Positions 8,311 to 16,447 of a stretch of 64,000 nucleotides of DNA are shown here, in pieces. The position numbers and the translations under genes are program-made. Within the stretch, counting starts at the first letter, position 1. Every line of letters starts with the position of its first letter. The notes beneath the pieces were generated by a model. It was not told where the DNA came from. It searched no databases and saw only the letters and a program-made list of their open reading frames with translations. Origin of the DNA: a virus; the IMG/VR virus record IMGVR_UViG_3300037507_002457, positions 1-64,000 of that record. One strand, 5' to 3'.

Positions 8311-9000
8311 ATGCTAAAGAATATCAAGTTTGCCCGGTTTGGTGGGCTTAGTTCAGTCAATCAAAAGGGATATGATTCGAACTGTGATGGCTATCATTCT
8401 CCTCCCGCCAAGCGTGGCTTTTATGCGTTTCTTTGGCCGTATTATGAGTTCTTTCTTCTCAGCGGTGGATTATGGACAAACTATCCTTGGTCAATAGGCA
8501 CCAAGTTCATTTACTTAAAAGACGCCAAGGGTAATATCATTGACGAAAATCATCCTGATCATGAATACTTTTCCAGCACAGGAAAGTATTGGAGCATTCC
8601 CACCAAAGAATGGTATTTTCATCATAAGAAACATCCTGAATATGAAGACCCCGAATATGATGCTAAGTTGGAGGCACATTGTATTGATTGGGAAACAAAT
8701 CACGGAGATAAGCCCAAGTGGGTGTTGGCTCAAAAGCCTTCGCCCAGAATCTTTGAGTACAAAGGAAATATCTGGCATCATTTGACCTGCTATCTCGGAC
8801 CTTCTGGTGCACTGAAGCAGAAAGGTGGTTGGACTCTTTCGCCATTTGACGAATACGCAAAAGCATTACAAAAAAACATGCACGCTGGTCGCAGGACACA
8901 GTGCGAATACAATTCCAACAAAGGACTACCGAAGTCCAACAAAAATCCTTATGTGGGAATATCCAAAGATCATCTGGAAGTTTTTATTGAGAAGTTGTAG
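8311..9000 (+). CDS. Conserved-looking soluble protein, unknown function
   Basis: The 229-residue protein is rich in Trp, Tyr, His and Pro, with segments such as GYDSNCDGYHSPPAKRGFYA (about residues 20-39) and IWHHLTCYLGPSGALKQKGG. The composition is that of a compact globular enzyme-like domain rather than a structural protein, but I do not recognise the family. It has its own sigma70-like promoter. Its 3' end overlaps the converging homing endonuclease gene by 17 nt. Confidence 0.6.
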   Translation: MLKNIKFARFGGLSSVNQKGYDSNCDGYHSPPAKRGFYAFLWPYYEFFLLSGGLWTNYPWSIGTKFIYLKDAKGNIIDENHPDHEYFSSTGKYWSIPTKEWYFHHKKHPEYEDPEYDAKLEAHCIDWETNHGDKPKWVLAQKPSPRIFEYKGNIWHHLTCYLGPSGALKQKGGWTLSPFDEYAKALQKNMHAGRRTQCEYNSNKGLPKSNKNPYVGISKDHLEVFIEKL

Positions 9001-10513
9001 AGCTTCTCCATATCCATTTTGTATGACCGCAATCCCATATACGGTCAAATCCGTTCAGTTTCATATTTTCCCATTCAGATAAGTTGGGATCAAATGTTTT
9101 TAACTTTTTTGCCAGTTTAGATTTTTGGAACATCTGTCGGTTGAATACTGTACTAAAGTCGGGAGATACATAATGATAACCTTGTGCTGTATTTCCTTCA
9201 AAGGTCATTCCTAGCTTAGAATACAAGTCTCCAGAGAACAATCTGCGGTCAGAGTAGCTTACTACGCTCTTTGGCTTATAATCCAATAGGAATATACTAA
9301 ACAACTTTGTTGCTCCACCGTGCACACGAGTATTCAACGCATTGCAGAACCTTGATATTTCCCATTCAACTTTTCGGTCAAATCTACTTCTACAAAACGT
9401 CATTATGCTGACCAAGGAGTTTTTATAGTATAAGCCATATGCGACAGATGATTTGTCCTCACCTTGCATATGACACTTGTTCAAGAACTCATTCTTTTCT
9501 TTGGTGTCTACTTTTCGTATTTCGCATTCTCGTCCGTGGATCTTGGCAACGTGCCCGCCAACATACTGACGTATGATTGACTTTACAATATTCTGCTTAT
9601 GCTTCCATTCGCTTTCAAGTATATGAATGAGGTGTATATTTTTCTCGGCACACTTCTCAGTCTTTTCCAGATGATAGTTTTTTGACATTCTGGGATGGCT
9701 GGCTCTGTGCCAATACAACCCGTTATATTCTATAGCGAACGAAAGATCGGGGATGTAAAAATCAAGCTCCTTGCCATCCAACACAACTCTATTATTTCGT
9801 AGTATAGTTTTACCCTTTACTTCAGACACCAAGAACTCTTGCAAACCAGTTTCTGCGGTTTCTTTCTTTTCAGGATGGCATAGTTCACAGAACACATCTG
9901 TTGGCACATATACTGTAGACTCGAATCCATTATTACATTTTTTACAATTAAACTTGTATCTATGCGAGAAATGATAGCCCGCATAGTCCTCTTGTTTGCA
10001 TAACCACTTTACATTTTGCGAATTAAACAGAGTTTTTAGTTTTTCATAATGGTTCTCTTGTTTGAGTTTACTTCGTTTTTGTATAACATCTCTAGATTTG
10101 CCGGGATTGTCCACACCGTACTTTTCAATCCAAGTTTCCATTATCCGCTGTCTTACAGGACTTTTTGACGACAATACATTTTCTACACCATAGTTTTGTA
10201 CATTGGTATATTTGGCTTTATCAAGTATAGCTTTTGATTGCAATGCGTGTTCTACACCATATTTGGTCATCATAGAGTTCTTGAAATTATTTACAACTTC
10301 AGAAGTCTTCATAGGATGATCCGTGCCGTACTTTTTTAGTGAGGTTTCTACCTGCGACGCTCGCATTTTTGCTAACACTTCTGGGTCTTTGTTAGAACAA
10401 GATTTACAGCAATACTTCTGCTTGTTTCGTTTCTGCCATTTCACTCTGAAATCTGTATTGCAAGTTTTACATTTTAGCTCTACAAAGTCTGGGTTTTTCT
10501 TGGGTCTGGCCAT
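8984..10513 (-). CDS. Large homing endonuclease with KYG repeats and Vsr-like nuclease core
   Basis: The 509-residue protein has an N-terminal zinc finger (CKTCNTDFRVKW ... CCKSC). It is followed by four KYG(V/T)(D/E)(H/N)-type repeats (about residues 55-145), a second Cys cluster (FNCKKCNNGF, VFCELCHPEK) and a PD-(D/E)xK nuclease core (ELDFYIPDLSFAIEYNGLYW, then HRASHP). The C-terminal part (residues about 320-500) resembles a GNAT-like or DNA-binding module common in T4-type free-standing endonucleases. It is the only minus-strand gene in the first 58 kb and lies just upstream of the tail tube gene, a typical site for such intruders. Confidence 0.8.
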   Translation of the reverse strand: MARPKKNPDFVELKCKTCNTDFRVKWQKRNKQKYCCKSCSNKDPEVLAKMRASQVETSLKKYGTDHPMKTSEVVNNFKNSMMTKYGVEHALQSKAILDKAKYTNVQNYGVENVLSSKSPVRQRIMETWIEKYGVDNPGKSRDVIQKRSKLKQENHYEKLKTLFNSQNVKWLCKQEDYAGYHFSHRYKFNCKKCNNGFESTVYVPTDVFCELCHPEKKETAETGLQEFLVSEVKGKTILRNNRVVLDGKELDFYIPDLSFAIEYNGLYWHRASHPRMSKNYHLEKTEKCAEKNIHLIHILESEWKHKQNIVKSIIRQYVGGHVAKIHGRECEIRKVDTKEKNEFLNKCHMQGEDKSSVAYGLYYKNSLVSIMTFCRSRFDRKVEWEISRFCNALNTRVHGGATKLFSIFLLDYKPKSVVSYSDRRLFSGDLYSKLGMTFEGNTAQGYHYVSPDFSTVFNRQMFQKSKLAKKLKTFDPNLSEWENMKLNGFDRIWDCGHTKWIWRSSTTSQ

Positions 10514-10587
10514 AGTATTCTTCGGTTTAAAAGCAGTTTATGATTATATATATTTAGCGTCAAATAAAAAATACTGTTTATTGTTAT

Positions 10588-10598
10588 TATTTATTATA
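10588..10598 (+). promoter_or_regulatory. Late-type promoter box, variant TATTTATTATA
   Basis: Variant of the late box between the converging endonuclease and the tail tube gene, 44 nt before ATG 10643. Confidence 0.4.
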
Positions 10599-10642
10599 CG
10601 TGATAAACACCCTGTATAAACAATTAACAGAAAGATAATACT

Positions 10643-11131
10643 ATGGCAGAGCTACTAGATCAAAATCAAATATTCTTTACGGCCTTCGAGCCCAAGGTAC
10701 AAAACCGTTTCATTATGAACATCGACGGCATTCCTGCATACCTAATCAAAGCTACAGGTCGTCCAAGCATACAGAACAATTCAATTACTCTAGATCATAT
10801 CAATTTGAAACGTAAACTCAAAGGAAAGAGTGAATGGCAAGATCTTTCTATTACATTATATGATCCAATCGTGCCATCTGGCGCACAGGCTGTGATGGAA
10901 TGGGTTCGCCTTGCTCACGAATCTGTTACTGGTCGTAACGGATATGCTGATATGTACAAGAAGGATGTCCAGATTCAAGTTCTTGGTCCTGTTGGCGACA
11001 TTGTTGAGAAGTGGGACTTGAAAGGTGCATTTCCTAGCTCGGTAAATTTCCAAAGCATGGACTGGGCAAATGCCGAAGCAATGACAATCGAAGTTACACT
11101 GACGATGGATTACTGCATCCTACAGTTCTAA
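10643..11131 (+). CDS. Tail tube protein (gp19-like)
   Basis: The 162-residue protein matches the gp19 family in length and pattern: a membrane-free beta fold, an N-terminal KVQNRFIMNIDGIPAYLIKA strand pair, the central LKGKSEWQDLSITLYDPI segment, and a C-terminal MTIEVTLTMDYCILQF strand. Stacked hexamers form the inner tube through which DNA passes. It is separated from the sheath gene by about 5 kb of accessory genes including two homing endonucleases; sheath and tube are usually adjacent, so insertion has split the pair. Confidence 0.93.
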   Translation: MAELLDQNQIFFTAFEPKVQNRFIMNIDGIPAYLIKATGRPSIQNNSITLDHINLKRKLKGKSEWQDLSITLYDPIVPSGAQAVMEWVRLAHESVTGRNGYADMYKKDVQIQVLGPVGDIVEKWDLKGAFPSSVNFQSMDWANAEAMTIEVTLTMDYCILQF

Positions 11132-11156
11132 TATTATTATAGTGTTCTTATACAGA

Positions 11157-11189
11157 ACCCTCACCATAAAAAGTGGGGGTTTTTTATTT
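11157..11189 (+). terminator. Rho-independent terminator after tail tube
   Basis: 8-bp stem ACCCTCAC/GTGGGGGT with one G-U pair, 8-nt loop, T run. Confidence 0.8.
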
Positions 11190-11193
11190 TATC

Positions 11194-11222
11194 TTGACAA
11201 GTTTCTGTCTACCCCCTATAAC
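11194..11222 (+). promoter_or_regulatory. Sigma70-like promoter with overlapping inverted repeat
   Basis: TTGACA (11194-11199), 17-bp spacer, TATAAC (11217-11222). The -10 box lies inside the perfect inverted repeat ATAACC-CC-GGTTAT (11218-11231), a possible operator. A late-type box follows at 11279, so the gene cluster may be read in both phases. Confidence 0.55.
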
Positions 11223-11278
11223 CCCGGTTATCACCTGAGTGAAACACAACTATATCATACTTTTTTATAGTATAGTTT

Positions 11279-11287
11279 ATATTTATA
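11279..11287 (+). promoter_or_regulatory. Late-type promoter box ATATTTATA
   Basis: Exact copy 16 nt before ATG 11304, downstream of a sigma70-like promoter. Confidence 0.5.
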
Positions 11288-11303
11288 TATACCTAAAAAA
11301 ATA

Positions 11304-11534
11304 ATGACTAAAGCAGAACTAAGAAAAATAATAGTTGAGGCTGTTAAAAAGGCAAAAGCCAAGAACACTCGCACTGCTGCGTCATATATAACTTCACCAA
11401 CAGAAACTAATCCAACATTGTATATTAATATAACTGTGTCTGGTTCTGATATGGATGAAACGGAAGATATGCGTGAAAAAATACTAAAAACGCTACAACA
11501 AGAGTTTAACATAAAACCAACTAAACAGGATTAA
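11304..11534 (+). CDS. Small tagged protein
   Basis: The 76-residue protein begins MTKAELRKIIVEAVKKAK, a clear member of the recurrent amphipathic N-terminal peptide. It continues as a short beta-alpha domain (TLYINITVSGSDMDETEDMR). It is the first of five genes (11304-15228) with only 0-6 nt between them, several of which share the same peptide. A head-internal or scaffold-bound protein is inferred; no enzymatic motif is visible. Confidence 0.6.
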   Translation: MTKAELRKIIVEAVKKAKAKNTRTAASYITSPTETNPTLYINITVSGSDMDETEDMREKILKTLQQEFNIKPTKQD

Positions 11535-11538
11535 TATT

Positions 11539-11910
11539 ATGAATAAATCAGAACTTAAAAAAATTATACGTGAAGTAGTTGAAGAAGTCATGAAAGATGA
11601 TTTTGCTCCACTTGGTGTAGCACAAGAATGGAGACTAGATGAAAAAGCTCCACCGGATTTTCCAAAGAAACTTCACGACAAACTGCTGAAACAGTATAAG
11701 GACGATGAAGGTAAAGCATATGCTACTATGTGGAAGATTTTTTATGCCAAGAAAGATGGTAATAAAAAGATAAATGAAATGTGGAAAGTATTTGAAGGTA
11801 AAGATCACGATGAAACTGATATGAATAATCCAGAAGAAAAACGTGAAGTTGAACTGGCCAAGAAAGCAAAAGCTGCTGCCGAAGAAATCTTAAAAATGCA
11901 CGGAAAATAA
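11539..11910 (+). CDS. Tagged protein with charged helical domain
   Basis: The 123-residue protein starts MNKSELKKIIREVVEEVM, the best example of the recurrent N-terminal peptide. A Lys/Asp/Glu-rich helical domain follows (PPDFPKKLHDKLLKQYKDD, AYATMWKIFYAKKDGNKKI), then a Glu-rich tail. There are no cysteines and no membrane segment. It overlaps the next gene at TAATG. The charged helical body fits a DNA-packing or scaffold-associated internal protein, by inference only. Confidence 0.6.
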   Translation: MNKSELKKIIREVVEEVMKDDFAPLGVAQEWRLDEKAPPDFPKKLHDKLLKQYKDDEGKAYATMWKIFYAKKDGNKKINEMWKVFEGKDHDETDMNNPEEKREVELAKKAKAAAEEILKMHGK

Positions 11911-12473
11911 TGAATAAGTCTACACTCAAAGAAGTAATTCAAAATGTGGTTGCTCATAAACTGGCGGAAACCAACGGTGATGCGTCAAAGTATGGATATA
12001 TTATTTCCGGAAAAGACACCAACGATCCGCACCTTCAGTTAATAGGTTATGGTAATATGCCAAAAAGTTATTGGCAAAAAAAACTTGACGGATACGCCGA
12101 CGAGTTGAAGAAGAGAATTAAAGCCGAAGACTGGAATGCGGCGGTATACTTTATGAAGCAAAGTAGTGTATTCAATCTCGCAGTCAATATGATGAACGAA
12201 ATATACGAAAAAGATCTTAATGAACTTGATACCACACTCGATTCATCTGCTGCTGAAACTGGATTGACTGACGCGGATAAAAAAGAACTAGCGAATCTAA
12301 AAGCTCAGAGTGACAAACTAACTGCTAATATTAAAAAAATAGAAGGCGATGTAGCCAAGCTACAACAAACCATCCAGCCAAAAATGCAAAGAGCGGAGCG
12401 CATGAAAGCAAAGCTGCAAAAGCAGCAGTCTGATAATATTCGCAAGCAACAGGCAATACAAGACAGAGCTTGA
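11910..12473 (+). CDS. Tagged protein with long coiled coil
   Basis: The 187-residue protein starts MNKSTLKEVIQNVVAHKL (recurrent peptide). A globular part follows (about 25-95; PHLQLIGYGNMPKSYWQKKL), then a C-terminal coiled coil (about 120-187; DKKELANLKAQSDKLTANIK). Its ATG shares a base with the previous stop. The coiled coil suggests oligomerisation. Function unknown. Confidence 0.6.
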   Translation: MNKSTLKEVIQNVVAHKLAETNGDASKYGYIISGKDTNDPHLQLIGYGNMPKSYWQKKLDGYADELKKRIKAEDWNAAVYFMKQSSVFNLAVNMMNEIYEKDLNELDTTLDSSAAETGLTDADKKELANLKAQSDKLTANIKKIEGDVAKLQQTIQPKMQRAERMKAKLQKQQSDNIRKQQAIQDRA

Positions 12474-12479
12474 TGTATT

Positions 12480-14270
12480 ATGGATAACATTGAGAAACAG
12501 CTTATTGAACTTGAAGAAAATCTTCACAAATGGTTCAAGGAGAAATGGGTAAGATTCGGACCAGATGGTAAGATACGTGGTCAATGTGCCAGAGAAAAAT
12601 CAAGCGAAGGTAAGCCAAAATGTCGTCCACTAAAGTCTGCACAAGCGATGGGAAAGAAAGGTAGAGCAACTGCTGCACGCAGAAAGAGACGTGAAGACCC
12701 AAATCCAGATCGTAGCGGCAAAGCAAAAAATGTAAAAACCGAGGCTGATAAGATGGATGAACTAAAGTGCTGGAAGGGATACTCACGAGTACGTGGTGTG
12801 CCTGCTGGTGCACCAGGTAGTTGTAAAAAGAAAACAGAGGAATCTATAACAGAATCTTCCAATTTCTCTATTGAACAACTGGCAACCATTAGCGATCAAG
12901 CACTGGATCAAGCATATGGATATGGTCGCAGCACGCCGGGTAATACTTTTGGTTGGCAGGCTAATATAATGTCTGCAATATATGCTAAAGAAGTAATTGA
13001 TATGGGCGTTACTGATATTGAAAAAATTGCGAATGCTATTCACAAAGGATGGAATGTTACAGCAAAAAAGTTTGTTGAAAATCCGGATCAATTTGATGAT
13101 ACTGAAAAACTACGCCAGTCTGGTAAACTGGATAGTAAGATACAACAAAGAAAAAAATTGATGAATATTGACTACAACCAACTAAGCGATGCCGAAAAAG
13201 AAAAGGATCGTGTTGTAGCTCGTGCTTTGTTGCAATCGTTGAAAAAAGAATTGAGCGAATATATAACACCAGAAACCATACATAAACTTGCAGACGACTT
13301 AGGTATTGAGTGGGACAACGAGCCAAGCTTTCTTGAACTTACAAAAGAGTTGACGGGTAAAGAACACTTGGACGATTTAAATCAATCAGAGTTGATGAAA
13401 GTTAAAAACCATTTAGAAAAACAAAATATAGCAGAAACAGAGGAATTTACTATGGATAATGTAAATGAAAATCATATGTGCCCTATTTGTGGTGGAGAAC
13501 TTGTGTCAGAACTATTGATGAACGAAAAGAAAGATGCTTGTTATTATAAAGTTAAATCGCGCTATAAAGTGTGGCCAAGTGCATATGCTTCTGGTGCATT
13601 AGTAAAATGCCGTAAAAAAGGAGTAAAGAACTGGGGCAACAAATCAGAAGGCGTTGAAGAACTTGATGAAAAATGGAGCAAAAAATACAAGCGTAGCATT
13701 GATTGTAGTCATCCAAAAGGATTCAGTCAAAAAGCACATTGCCAAGGCAGAAAAAAGAACGAGGAAACCCTTATGAAAGAAGAACAACTGAAGAATATAA
13801 TCAGAGAAATGGTAGAAGAGATGTATAACGAACAGAACCAGATGCAAGATGAATGTTGGGAATGTTATGAAGCTGCCATGGAAGAAGGTACCAACGAGGC
13901 TTATGAAGAATGCTATCGCAAGACCAACTGGGAAATGGTTCCAGAAGGTGAAGAGCATACTTGCGAAGGCGATGAGTTTTATGAGATTTATGGAGATATT
14001 AACGCCGATGCTAAAGAAAACTTGACAGAAGCAGAATATCGTGGTCGCAAGGTAAAACTTGGAAAACCAATGAGGGGCGATGTAAAAAAGTTCAAAGTTT
14101 TTGTTCGTAATCCAACAACCGGTAAAGTAAAGAAGGTAAACTTCGGCGATAAAAAGATGCGTATCAAGAAGAGTAATCCAAAGAGAAGGAAAAGTTTTAG
14201 AGCACGTCATAATTGCGCTAATCCAGGACCACGTACAAAAGCACGTTACTGGAGTTGCAGAAAGTGGTAA
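12480..14270 (+). CDS. Modular basic, Cys-rich protein with internal tag copy
   Basis: The 596-residue protein looks like a string of small modules. Residues 20-60 are basic with paired Cys (GPDGKIRGQCAREKSSEGKP). Residues 95-120 hold a second Cys pair (CWKGYSRVRGVPAGAPGSC). After a helical region (130-310) come a CPICGGEL zinc-ribbon-like segment with a YKVWPSAYASGALVKC stretch (about 330-385), a KRSIDCSHPKGFSQKAHC module (about 402-419) and a C-terminal RARHNC ... YWSCRKW module. At residue 432 an in-frame Met starts MKEEQLKNIIREMVEEMY, an internal copy of the recurrent N-terminal peptide. Basic Cys modules suggest nucleic-acid or metal binding. A precursor cleaved during head maturation is a hypothesis. 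Confidence 0.6.
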   Translation: MDNIEKQLIELEENLHKWFKEKWVRFGPDGKIRGQCAREKSSEGKPKCRPLKSAQAMGKKGRATAARRKRREDPNPDRSGKAKNVKTEADKMDELKCWKGYSRVRGVPAGAPGSCKKKTEESITESSNFSIEQLATISDQALDQAYGYGRSTPGNTFGWQANIMSAIYAKEVIDMGVTDIEKIANAIHKGWNVTAKKFVENPDQFDDTEKLRQSGKLDSKIQQRKKLMNIDYNQLSDAEKEKDRVVARALLQSLKKELSEYITPETIHKLADDLGIEWDNEPSFLELTKELTGKEHLDDLNQSELMKVKNHLEKQNIAETEEFTMDNVNENHMCPICGGELVSELLMNEKKDACYYKVKSRYKVWPSAYASGALVKCRKKGVKNWGNKSEGVEELDEKWSKKYKRSIDCSHPKGFSQKAHCQGRKKNEETLMKEEQLKNIIREMVEEMYNEQNQMQDECWECYEAAMEEGTNEAYEECYRKTNWEMVPEGEEHTCEGDEFYEIYGDINADAKENLTEAEYRGRKVKLGKPMRGDVKKFKVFVRNPTTGKVKKVNFGDKKMRIKKSNPKRRKSFRARHNCANPGPRTKARYWSCRKW

Positions 14271-14271
14271 T

Positions 14272-15228
14272 ATGGACAATTCACCAAAATATCTTTTTAA
14301 GATAGGTCAACTAGAAGCTAGTTTGACCGATCTTGCGTATGATGATATATTCTTGAAAGAACGTGATCCAAAAAAGAGAGAACAATATATCAAGAACATA
14401 ATAGATGCATCAACAAAAGCGGCAGAAGATTATGCCAGAAGAATTAACCTCAAAGAAAACACTATGAAAAAATCAGAACTAAAAGAACTACTAAAAGTAA
14501 TCGCAGAAGAAGTGATTGCTGTTAAAAAGTCAAAACTAGATGAAACAAAAGGATTATCTGGTTTCAAGAAAGCAAAGGAGTCAACAGAGCATACCGAAAA
14601 CGTAGCCGACTCAAAGTCGTTGACCACGACAGCAGAACCAAAAGAAAAGAAAGAAGGCAAAAAACTTCCTGTCGTTAAAAAGCCAGCTAACCCACAAAAA
14701 GTTGGTAGTCTAAAGGAAGAAATTCTTAAAATGATACGCGAAGAGATCGATGAAATGGCTCGTGTAAAAGGCGCGGTTGGTAGTAAATTCAAGGTAGAAG
14801 ATCCAAATTCTCCAACAGGTTGGGTTGTTAAAGGACACAAGACAATACCAGATGGTACACCAACAGAGGCTCCAAAAGGACCATATCAGCCAAAAGGCAT
14901 GACTGGAATGGGAAGACCAAAAGCATCCGCAGGAGACGAAGGAGGTGAAGAAGGCGAAGATATTTCTTCAGTATCATCGTCCGTTCCATCAAAAATTTCC
15001 GTTACATTCGACGGCGATGATGTGGGAGAAATTGATATGAACAAAATAAAAGGACCACTTATGGCACACCTGAAAACTTTGTTGGGCGGAGAATTGTCTC
15101 TGTATAAAATAGATCCATCTCTACAAGCAAAGCTGGATGCATATAGCGATATGTATGTTGATGATAAGCTACCAGCAGGCGCAAAACTAACCCTGCAAGT
15201 AGTAGGAGACACCGTAAAAGCAGTATAA
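14272..15228 (+). CDS. Tagged, low-complexity protein with two internal tag copies
   Basis: The 318-residue protein starts 1 nt after the preceding stop. At residue 65 there is an in-frame Met (14464) followed by KKSELKELLKVIAEEVI, and near residue 147 a second copy (SLKEEILKMIREEIDEM). Between and after these lie Lys/Glu/Pro-rich linkers. The C-terminal about 80 residues look folded (KISVTFDGDDVGEIDMNKIK). The arrangement tag-linker-tag-linker-domain suggests a polyprotein or a scaffold-associated cargo protein. Internal initiation at 14464 is an alternative. Confidence 0.55.
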   Translation: MDNSPKYLFKIGQLEASLTDLAYDDIFLKERDPKKREQYIKNIIDASTKAAEDYARRINLKENTMKKSELKELLKVIAEEVIAVKKSKLDETKGLSGFKKAKESTEHTENVADSKSLTTTAEPKEKKEGKKLPVVKKPANPQKVGSLKEEILKMIREEIDEMARVKGAVGSKFKVEDPNSPTGWVVKGHKTIPDGTPTEAPKGPYQPKGMTGMGRPKASAGDEGGEEGEDISSVSSSVPSKISVTFDGDDVGEIDMNKIKGPLMAHLKTLLGGELSLYKIDPSLQAKLDAYSDMYVDDKLPAGAKLTLQVVGDTVKAV

Positions 15229-15256
15229 TAAATAAAAAATATAAATAACCTCAATG

Positions 15257-15287
15257 TTCTGCCGCTTTTTAGCGGCAGAAACTTTTT
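15257..15287 (+). terminator. Rho-independent terminator
   Basis: Perfect 10-bp stem TTCTGCCGCT/AGCGGCAGAA with TTTT loop and T run. Ends the tagged-protein cluster before the baseplate genes. Confidence 0.9.
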
Positions 15288-15345
15288 ATATATACAAAAA
15301 CTAATTTTAGTTCATATATATGAATAAACAAACGTTATACTACAT

Positions 15346-16182
15346 ATGGATAATAATACAATACCTGTTACAAAGCAAAATACACAACCAGCAGCACCAC
15401 AAGTAGCTCCACCTGTACAAGCAGAACAGAAGCTCGATTTTCCAACGGAATATATTGATTTGCCATCGGAGGGTTATTTTTATCCGCTTTCTTCTCCACT
15501 TAGTTCTGGTCGTATACAATTGAAGTATATGACTGCTCGTGAAGAAGATATTCTTACCAATCAAAATCTTATTAAGAAGGGTGTAGTATTGGATGAATTG
15601 TTAAAGGCATTGATTGTAACGCCAAACGTAAAACTGGATGATATTTTTGTAGGAGACAAAAATGCAATATTTATAGCTGCCCGAAGACTTGCATATGGTG
15701 ATGAATATCCTGCAAAAATTACATGCCCAAAATGCGGCGAAGAAAATGAAGTAAAAATAAACTTGGGAGAACTAAAATCCAAGGAATTTGATTTTAGTAA
15801 ATATACCAAAGGAGAAAATGCGTTTTCTTTTGAGCTACCCGTATCAAAAAAGACTGTAGTTTATAGACTACTAACGCATAAAGACGAAGGGGATATTGAT
15901 GCAGAGCTAAAGGGTCTTGCAAAAATATCCAAAGCAAATACGCCAGAAATGACCACAAGATTAAAGTATAGCATTGTATCCGTTGACGGAAATAGTGACA
16001 GAGGAGTGGTCAAAAAATTTGTGGATAATATGTTAGCTAAGGATAGTATGGCACTAAGAAGATATATTCGTGAAAACACACCGGATATGGATATGACGTT
16101 TGACTTTACTTGCAGTGCCTGTGGGCATAATGAAAGGATGGCAATGCCACTGGGTGTTGACTTCTTTTGGCCTACCACCTGA
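15346..16182 (+). CDS. Baseplate hub assembly protein (gp26-like)
   Basis: The 278-residue protein carries the FPTEYIDLPSEGYFYPLSSP motif (residues 32-51), followed by LKYMTAREEDIL and KGVVLDELLKALI, a pattern I associate with the T4 gp26-type baseplate hub family. It also has two CxxC pairs (CPKCGEEN near 127-134 and CSACGHNE near 256-263) that can form one zinc site. T4 gp26 acts in assembly of the central baseplate hub. The next gene, gp51-like, overlaps its end, matching the T4-like order. Confidence 0.75.
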   Translation: MDNNTIPVTKQNTQPAAPQVAPPVQAEQKLDFPTEYIDLPSEGYFYPLSSPLSSGRIQLKYMTAREEDILTNQNLIKKGVVLDELLKALIVTPNVKLDDIFVGDKNAIFIAARRLAYGDEYPAKITCPKCGEENEVKINLGELKSKEFDFSKYTKGENAFSFELPVSKKTVVYRLLTHKDEGDIDAELKGLAKISKANTPEMTTRLKYSIVSVDGNSDRGVVKKFVDNMLAKDSMALRRYIRENTPDMDMTFDFTCSACGHNERMAMPLGVDFFWPTT

Positions 16183-16402
16183 GTATAAGATAAGTTTACA
16201 CGAAGAGATATTTACGCTGTGCTATTACAGCAATGGGGCATTTAGTCACACAGAGGCATATGCAATGCCTATACATTTACGTAGATTTTATATAAGAAAG
16301 CTCGTAGATACAAAGAAGCAAGAGGCGGACCAGCACGAAAATGCCGCCAAAGGTCCAAAATCGAGTGGTCCAAAAGTCGATAGACCCGGAATACGTAGGT
16401 AA
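16154..16402 (+). CDS. Baseplate hub assembly chaperone (gp51-like)
   Basis: The frame overlaps the end of the gp26-like gene. The conserved part begins LTSFGLPPEYKISLHEEIFT and continues with YYSNGAFSHTEAYAMPIHLR and RFYIRKLVDTKKQE, typical of gp51-like hub catalysts in T4-type phages. I chose the GTG at 16154 because residues before it are only an out-of-frame reading of the upstream gene's zinc motif; TTG 16157 and ATG 16130 are alternatives. It ends in a basic, Pro-rich tail. Hub assembly helper by homology and position. Confidence 0.65.
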   Translation: MLTSFGLPPEYKISLHEEIFTLCYYSNGAFSHTEAYAMPIHLRRFYIRKLVDTKKQEADQHENAAKGPKSSGPKVDRPGIRR

Positions 16403-16418
16403 AAATGGTGGTTATTAT

Positions 16419-16427
16419 ATATTTATA
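16419..16427 (+). promoter_or_regulatory. Late-type promoter box ATATTTATA
   Basis: Exact copy 20 nt before the tape measure start codon. Confidence 0.5.
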
Positions 16428-16447
16428 TAAGATAACCTATCATATAA

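Noticed and set aside
8370-8400. tRNA T-arm-like sequence (GATTCGAACTG)
   Set aside because: Inside a coding gene, with no acceptor or anticodon stem around it.
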